From the NCBI GenBank assembly GCA_003024985.2, contig PXIH01S0000029.1: 11,788 nt of DNA; one strand, 5' to 3'. Positions 8,171 to 11,788 of this stretch are shown here, in pieces. This DNA is from Euperipatoides rowelli (taxonomy: Eukaryota; Onychophora; Udeonychophora; Euonychophora; Peripatopsidae). The first letter of the stretch is position 1. Each line of letters starts with the position of its first letter. Position numbers and translations under genes: made by a program. Below the pieces are notes generated by a model. That model was not told where the DNA came from. It did not search any database and saw nothing but the letters and a program-made list of their open reading frames with translations.

Positions 8171-9100
8171 ACAATACTATATATGGTTAGTAGCTATCTA
8201 TATATAATTAAAGGAGATTGTTCAACAGCTCTTTAGGTCTTACAGACTGTTGTTAGATTAATATTCTTAGTTGTTTGATAGACAACCGTGTCAGATTCTA
8301 TTTTAATGAGCGGCTAGACTTTTCTAATTTGTCCACGTTAATATGCAAGCCTACCTTTGTTTTGCGTCTTCTAGATTAGGCTTCTGTTTGCTATGTAAAT
8401 ATGTTTTATCTATTTGCCTATCTATCTTTGGAACGTCTACTCTACAGAGTGTATAATCCTTTTTTTATTATTTTATTTTATTTCTCTTTTTGATATATTT
8501 GCTGATAAATTACGTTTGCTATTGTGCTGTGTTTGACAGTGAGTAAACCTAATATATTCTTTATTTGGTTACTCCTTACTACTATACTACTTTCCTCGAT
8601 CCTTATTTTTATCTAATTTTATTGCTTTATTTTATTCGCTAGCTGCTTTTTTTAAATTTAAATTCTAAATGAAAATTCCTTTCTTATTTCCGAAAACCCT
8701 TCATTATAGCCTACTTCCTAATCCTAATACTACCTTATTAGGAAGATATTAAGTTTCCTTCTAACCTACTAATTTAATTTAATTGAAGGCTAATAGTTAT
8801 TGTTTTATCAGTTTTTAGATTACGATATTGGCTTTAGATTTAAATTAAAAAGCATAGCGATCTCTATGTTACTTAACTAAACTAAACTTGTTTTACCTTA
8901 TGTTCTAGGCTATGCTATTAACTAGGCTTAAATTAGTCTTATAGTCTCGAAATTATGTATTTTATTTGTTCTTTTTCAAATTCAATCTACTCCTACCTGT
9001 TTGATTGTCTGTATAATTGTACAAAGCAAGTTTCTGCTTTAAGTATAGAGTCTTAAATAAAAAATAAAATAATAAGGTATTCAATCGTCACTAGCCAGAT
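8171..9100. other. AT-rich stretch, no gene seen
   Basis: T-rich and A-rich sequence with many short in-frame stops on both strands and scattered AGCCTA/TAGGCT words. I find no transposon ends, RNA gene boxes or credible coding frame. Confidence 0.55.
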
Positions 9101-9104
9101 TCGA

Positions 9105-9122
9105 CAAGATGGCGCTTCCTTT
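9105..9122 (+). promoter_or_regulatory. YY1/ETS-like motif cluster
   Basis: ACAAGATGGCG followed directly by CTTCCTTT combines a YY1-type core (AAGATGGCG) with an ETS-type site (GGAAG on the other strand). This pairing is common in TATA-less animal promoters. The ATG inside it is in good initiation context but opens only a 10-codon frame. It is motif evidence alone, with no gene body identified. Confidence 0.3.
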
Positions 9123-9509
9123 GTCCCACATTCCTAATTAAGAAGTATCACTTTTCCTTTTAGCAAACTAGATTAAAATTTAGCTGCAATGTTTTATAAA
9201 GTAACCTGTCCTAAAACTGTTAATTTTTGCTTTTCGATTTAAAAATATTTAATTTAGCTTTTCTTTTGTAATTAGGCTAAGTCGTAAACCTTTGTTAAAT
9301 CTAACTCTAATGATTGACGGCCAATTAAGCTACTATAAAGTCCTTACGCAATGTTTTACTATTATTTACTGCCAGAGACAAAATTATTATCAAAATCAGA
9401 ATACAATTTAAATTATTAAACAAAATGTTAATTTAATTAATATTCCATCTAAACATTTTAGTAATGGATTGGACTGGCCTTATTATAGAATCTTGGCTTG
9501 TCTCTTCAG

Positions 9510-9560
9510 AAGTTGTTTCCAGTTCCAGAAATGGCGTCTCTTTCTTCTTCGGCTTTTCAG
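9510..9560 (+). other. Candidate 51-nt exon with splice-like borders
   Basis: A pyrimidine-rich acceptor (GCTTGTCTCTTCAG, ending 9509) precedes the segment and a CAG/GTTTGT donor-like junction follows it at 9560/9561. One frame is open across all 17 codons. It contains an ATG at 9531 in good context (GAAATGG), so it could also be a first coding exon of ten codons (M-A-S-L-S-S-S-A-F-Q). The flanks are much more AT-rich. I cannot identify the protein or a partner exon. Confidence 0.25.
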
Positions 9561-9840
9561 GTTTGTTCACACTTTTTTTTTAAATCTGCAACCTTATCTT
9601 TCCATTAACTAATACTAGCTTTCTAAAAATCCCTGTCTTAAAATGTCCTCTTATTTTCAACTTTTCTATTGAAAATTTTACTTTTTGGGGGAACCTATTT
9701 TCTAAAAGCTGTTCCAATCTGGCACTTGCGCAGATCTTCATCCTTGTAATAATATTTTTTATAATTATATTGGAAAAATTTAAGTCTAATGCATTTTTTA
9801 AATTATAGTATACAAGTAGGAAATAAAGGGGATTTCTGTC

Positions 9841-9921
9841 CAACCAATCAGATTCGAACATCTACAATGCATTGTAAAAGAATGGTCTTACCCAGAATGC
9901 ATTGTGATATTACACAGAATG
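9841..9921. promoter_or_regulatory. Promoter-like cluster: CCAAT box and ZNF143-like motifs
   Basis: AACCAATCAG at 9842-9851 is a very good NF-Y (CCAAT) site. CCCAGAATGCATTGTG at 9891-9906 resembles the ZNF143/Staf motif core (CCCAGAATGC). AATGCATTGT occurs twice (9866-9875 and 9896-9905), the first inside an exact 14-bp palindrome, TACAATGCATTGTA (9863-9876). AGAATGC recurs at 9915-9921. Both factor types favour TATA-less, often bidirectional promoters. A minus-strand 93-codon frame (9580-9861) starts here and has a second ATG at 9741, but it shows no confident domain. Confidence 0.3.
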
Positions 9922-10452
9922 CTAAATGTGAATATATATCTAAATTTAATTAACACCTTATTAAATCATTCCAACCATTAAAAATAGTCTAAAATAAAAC
10001 TTAAAATTTTGAAGCCCCATCCACTAGTTGACATTGGCTTTAGTGGCTATAAACTTTTTATTTTATTGTCAACCTAAATCAAAAAAAGTTAACAGATTTT
10101 TGATCAATACGAAAAGTCCTAAGGGGCTGGAGTAATTTAAAAAAACAAAAGCAAGATGCAAATGAAAATAAGATGAACAATAATTATTAAAAAATAATTC
10201 AATAGAATTAAAAAGAAAAAGACACTTGCATTAATTTACCTACACAAAAGAGTCAGATAATTAAATAACATATTGTACTTCCATAAAGTTTTCCTGTTTC
10301 GCTAAAGGAACATGCAATATACTTGCATGAAGTTACAACAAAAATGTTATATTCCAGTTGAAAGCATGCTAAGAGAAAGAGGGCCAAACAACAACCACTC
10401 TTGTGAGCGCGAAAGCAGTTTTTAGGGACATGACTTGAATGAACAATGTCAT
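9922..10452. other. AT-rich stretch, no gene seen
   Basis: No transposon ends or RNA genes. A minus-strand 72-codon frame at 10253-10471 is Cys- and Ser-rich, has no recognisable domain and overlaps the direct repeat, so I do not call it a gene. Confidence 0.5.
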
Positions 10453-10680
10453 TTCTAATAAGAATTGTCAAAATGTGTTATTGAATGGAAGCTTTTCAGT
10501 GACACATGAGTTGATTAGCTTACTTATGGTCAGGCAAATTTATGATTTTTCCTCATTGTACTTTAAAAATATTTTCTGTTCCAGTTCTTATAGGACTTGT
10601 CATGAAGTGCACTATTGAGTGGAAGCATTTGATTATCTGATTTATGGACCTGGAAATTTCTATTTTCATCAGTATTTAAT
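10453..10680 (+). repeat. Old direct duplication, about 100 bp
   Basis: Copy 1 (about 10453-10560) and copy 2 (about 10585-10680) align over their length. They share an AATTGTC/ACTTGTC block, ATTGA(A/G)TGGAAGC, TGATTA followed by TTATGG, AAATTT and a TC(A/T)TC-type end. Copy 2 lacks about 12 bases after GGAAGC. The divergence shows the duplication is old. On the minus strand copy 2 is open for about 53 codons, while the matching frame in copy 1 has stops, which argues against current coding function. Confidence 0.6.
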
Positions 10681-10709
10681 TCCAAAATCAATGCATTAAA
10701 TCCATGAAT

Positions 10710-11330
10710 CCATATAGCAGTGATTCACAAATGGTTTGTTGTGACACATTGGTATGTTGCTACTGTACGCTTGGTGTGTCATGTAAAATTAATTACTTGC
10801 ATTTAACAATTAATCAACCAACTTAATAATTTTAATTTGAGTATAAAAATGGTGGTCAAGCAATATTTTAAGTTCAACTAATAAAGTATCTAGTTTTAAA
10901 GAAAAATGGTCCATGTGAAAAGGTCAAATCTCTGTAGATAATCATTTAAAAAATTAGAAAAAAGAAGTACATACTACTTTCCTTCGCTTGGTATAAAATA
11001 TTATGACGAGGTTCAAACTCGTTCATAAATGATAACTTGTAGACAACTGATTTGTCTTTGCTAGAAGAACAATTACTGGATTAAAGGGAATGACTTCTAT
11101 CAGTTGAAGAGGAACTGAGAGTGCCGTTTCTACTACTCGCCCATAAATAAAAAAATTGTGTTAACCAACATCAATCTCAAATTTCACATTAAATAATAAA
11201 ACAAAGATTTTGTTTTCATTTACTATTTTATTATTTGTTAAGAATTTTGAATTATTTTGTATTGCTTTATTTTAATCGAGTAGTGTGTCCATATGAAAAA
11301 AAAAGGGGGTTTGGAACCACTGCCATAAAG
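10710..11330. mobile_element. hAT-like MITE, 605 bp, with 8-bp target duplication
   Basis: The element is 10718-11322. It starts CAGTGATTCACAAA and ends in the reverse complement of CAGTGGTTCCAAA, i.e. short inverted repeats of about 14 bp with one gap. The flanking 8-mers are CCATATAG (10710-10717) and CCATAAAG (11323-11330), 7 of 8 identical, with TA at the centre. CAGTGGTTC-type ends plus an 8-bp nnnTAnnn duplication are typical of animal hAT elements, Buster-like ones in particular. No intact transposase is present. A short plus-strand stretch at about 11095-11145 could be a decayed transposase C-terminus but is too short to assert. Confidence 0.88.
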
Positions 11331-11537
11331 CAATAGTGTTTTAAATAGAGATAATTATGTTTCTGTAGAAATTGTGAGCAAATCCAGAATTTTTTTTGAT
11401 CATAAGACTTGCTATACAATTTTTAGATTGTAATATAGACATATGTAGGAGGAGTTAATTGTTTGACCCAGCAGAACACACAACAGCTGCTTCAGTTTTC
11501 TTTTAAATTACAGCTGCAAATCAAGTTGTTTTTTAAC
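11331..11537. other. No gene seen
   Basis: Flank between the hAT-like element and the candidate minus-strand exon. ACAGCTGC occurs twice (near 11483 and 11511), each containing a CAGCTG E-box core. No other structure is seen. Confidence 0.45.
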
Positions 11538-11567
11538 TCATATTTGTAACTCATTTCCACACATTAC

Positions 11568-11727
11568 TGAGTATGGTACATTAGAATGAAGTAGAGCAAT
11601 CAATCCTTCTTTCACATTCCCTGATTCCAAGATAAAGTTTTTCATTTTATACATTTCTGAATTATAGCTCAATCTTGTGATCATGATTACAGTAGAAGAA
11701 ATGGCGTTGAAAAAAAAATCTTCAAGT
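11568..11727 (-). other. Candidate minus-strand internal exon, protein unknown
   Basis: On the minus strand a strong acceptor-like sequence (TATGTTCTGCATTTCAG, ending at 11728) is followed by one frame that is open to a TGA at 11538-11540. Within it, TCA/GTAATG at 11568/11567 is a plausible donor, which would make a 160-nt exon. The predicted residues are mixed, with a hydrophobic start and a Glu/Gly/Asn-containing second half with alternating helix-like hydrophobics. If real, the gene enters from beyond the right edge of the window. I recognise no family. A frame of about 60 codons occurs by chance in such DNA, so confidence is low. Confidence 0.2.
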
Positions 11728-11774
11728 CTGAAATGCAGAACATAAATGTATACAATGCCAACCCTTATGCTATT

Positions 11775-11788
11775 AAAAAAAAAAAAAA
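11775..11788 (+). repeat. A-run cut by the window edge
   Basis: Fourteen A residues run to the last base. The true length and context lie outside the window, so it could be a homopolymer in an intron, a retroposon tail or a contig end. Confidence 0.9.

Noticed and set aside
10253-10471. 72-codon minus-strand frame
   Set aside because: No domain, and it overlaps a diverged direct repeat.

Overview
This is AT-rich (roughly three quarters A+T by eye) nuclear DNA from a multicellular eukaryote, most likely an invertebrate animal. The signs are long homopolymer A/T runs, microsatellites, non-autonomous DNA transposons of animal-type families, telomere-like CCCTAA units and no dense gene packing. 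One ambiguous base (N, 1985) points to a draft assembly. I cannot name the species. A mollusc or another invertebrate with a large AT-rich genome would fit, but nothing here is diagnostic.

No complete protein-coding gene can be supported. The longest start-to-stop frames are 62-93 codons, which is what chance gives in DNA this AT-rich, and none has a convincing domain. A few short stretches look coding-like: plus-strand pieces at 900-1322 (interrupted), 4380-4657, 6733-6858 and 9510-9560, and a minus-strand piece at 11568-11727 with splice-like borders. These may be exons or decayed gene fragments, but each is weak.

The best-supported content is mobile DNA. There are three terminal-inverted-repeat elements, each with a target-site duplication: (1) a 291-bp MITE at 930-1220 with a 9-bp duplication and telomere-like CCCTAA repeats in its interior; (2) a 1088-bp element at 4979-6066 with a TTA duplication and GGCTGG termini, fitting PIF/Harbinger; (3) a 605-bp element at 10718-11322 with CAGTG termini and a near-perfect 8-bp duplication, fitting hAT. 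A possible retroposon tail lies near 3644-3781.

Layout: 1-370, a short tandem array whose unit carries a palindrome. 420-655, a less AT-rich patch with an inverted and a direct repeat. 921-1229, the telomere-like MITE. 1323-4380, mostly featureless AT-rich DNA with a G13 run, a cluster of long A runs and the possible retroposon tail. 4380-4657, a possible broken coding fragment. 4811-4912, mirror-image TTA/TAA microsatellites. 4979-6066, the Harbinger-like element. 6070-8060, AT-rich DNA with one small frame. 8081-8170, a 20-bp minisatellite. 9100-9900, the most promoter-like part of the window (YY1/ETS-like, CCAAT and ZNF143-like motifs and a candidate small exon). 10453-10680, an old direct duplication. 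10718-11322, the hAT-like element. 11568-11727, a candidate minus-strand exon. The window reads as intergenic or intronic DNA shaped by transposon insertion and repeat expansion. I see no multi-gene system.
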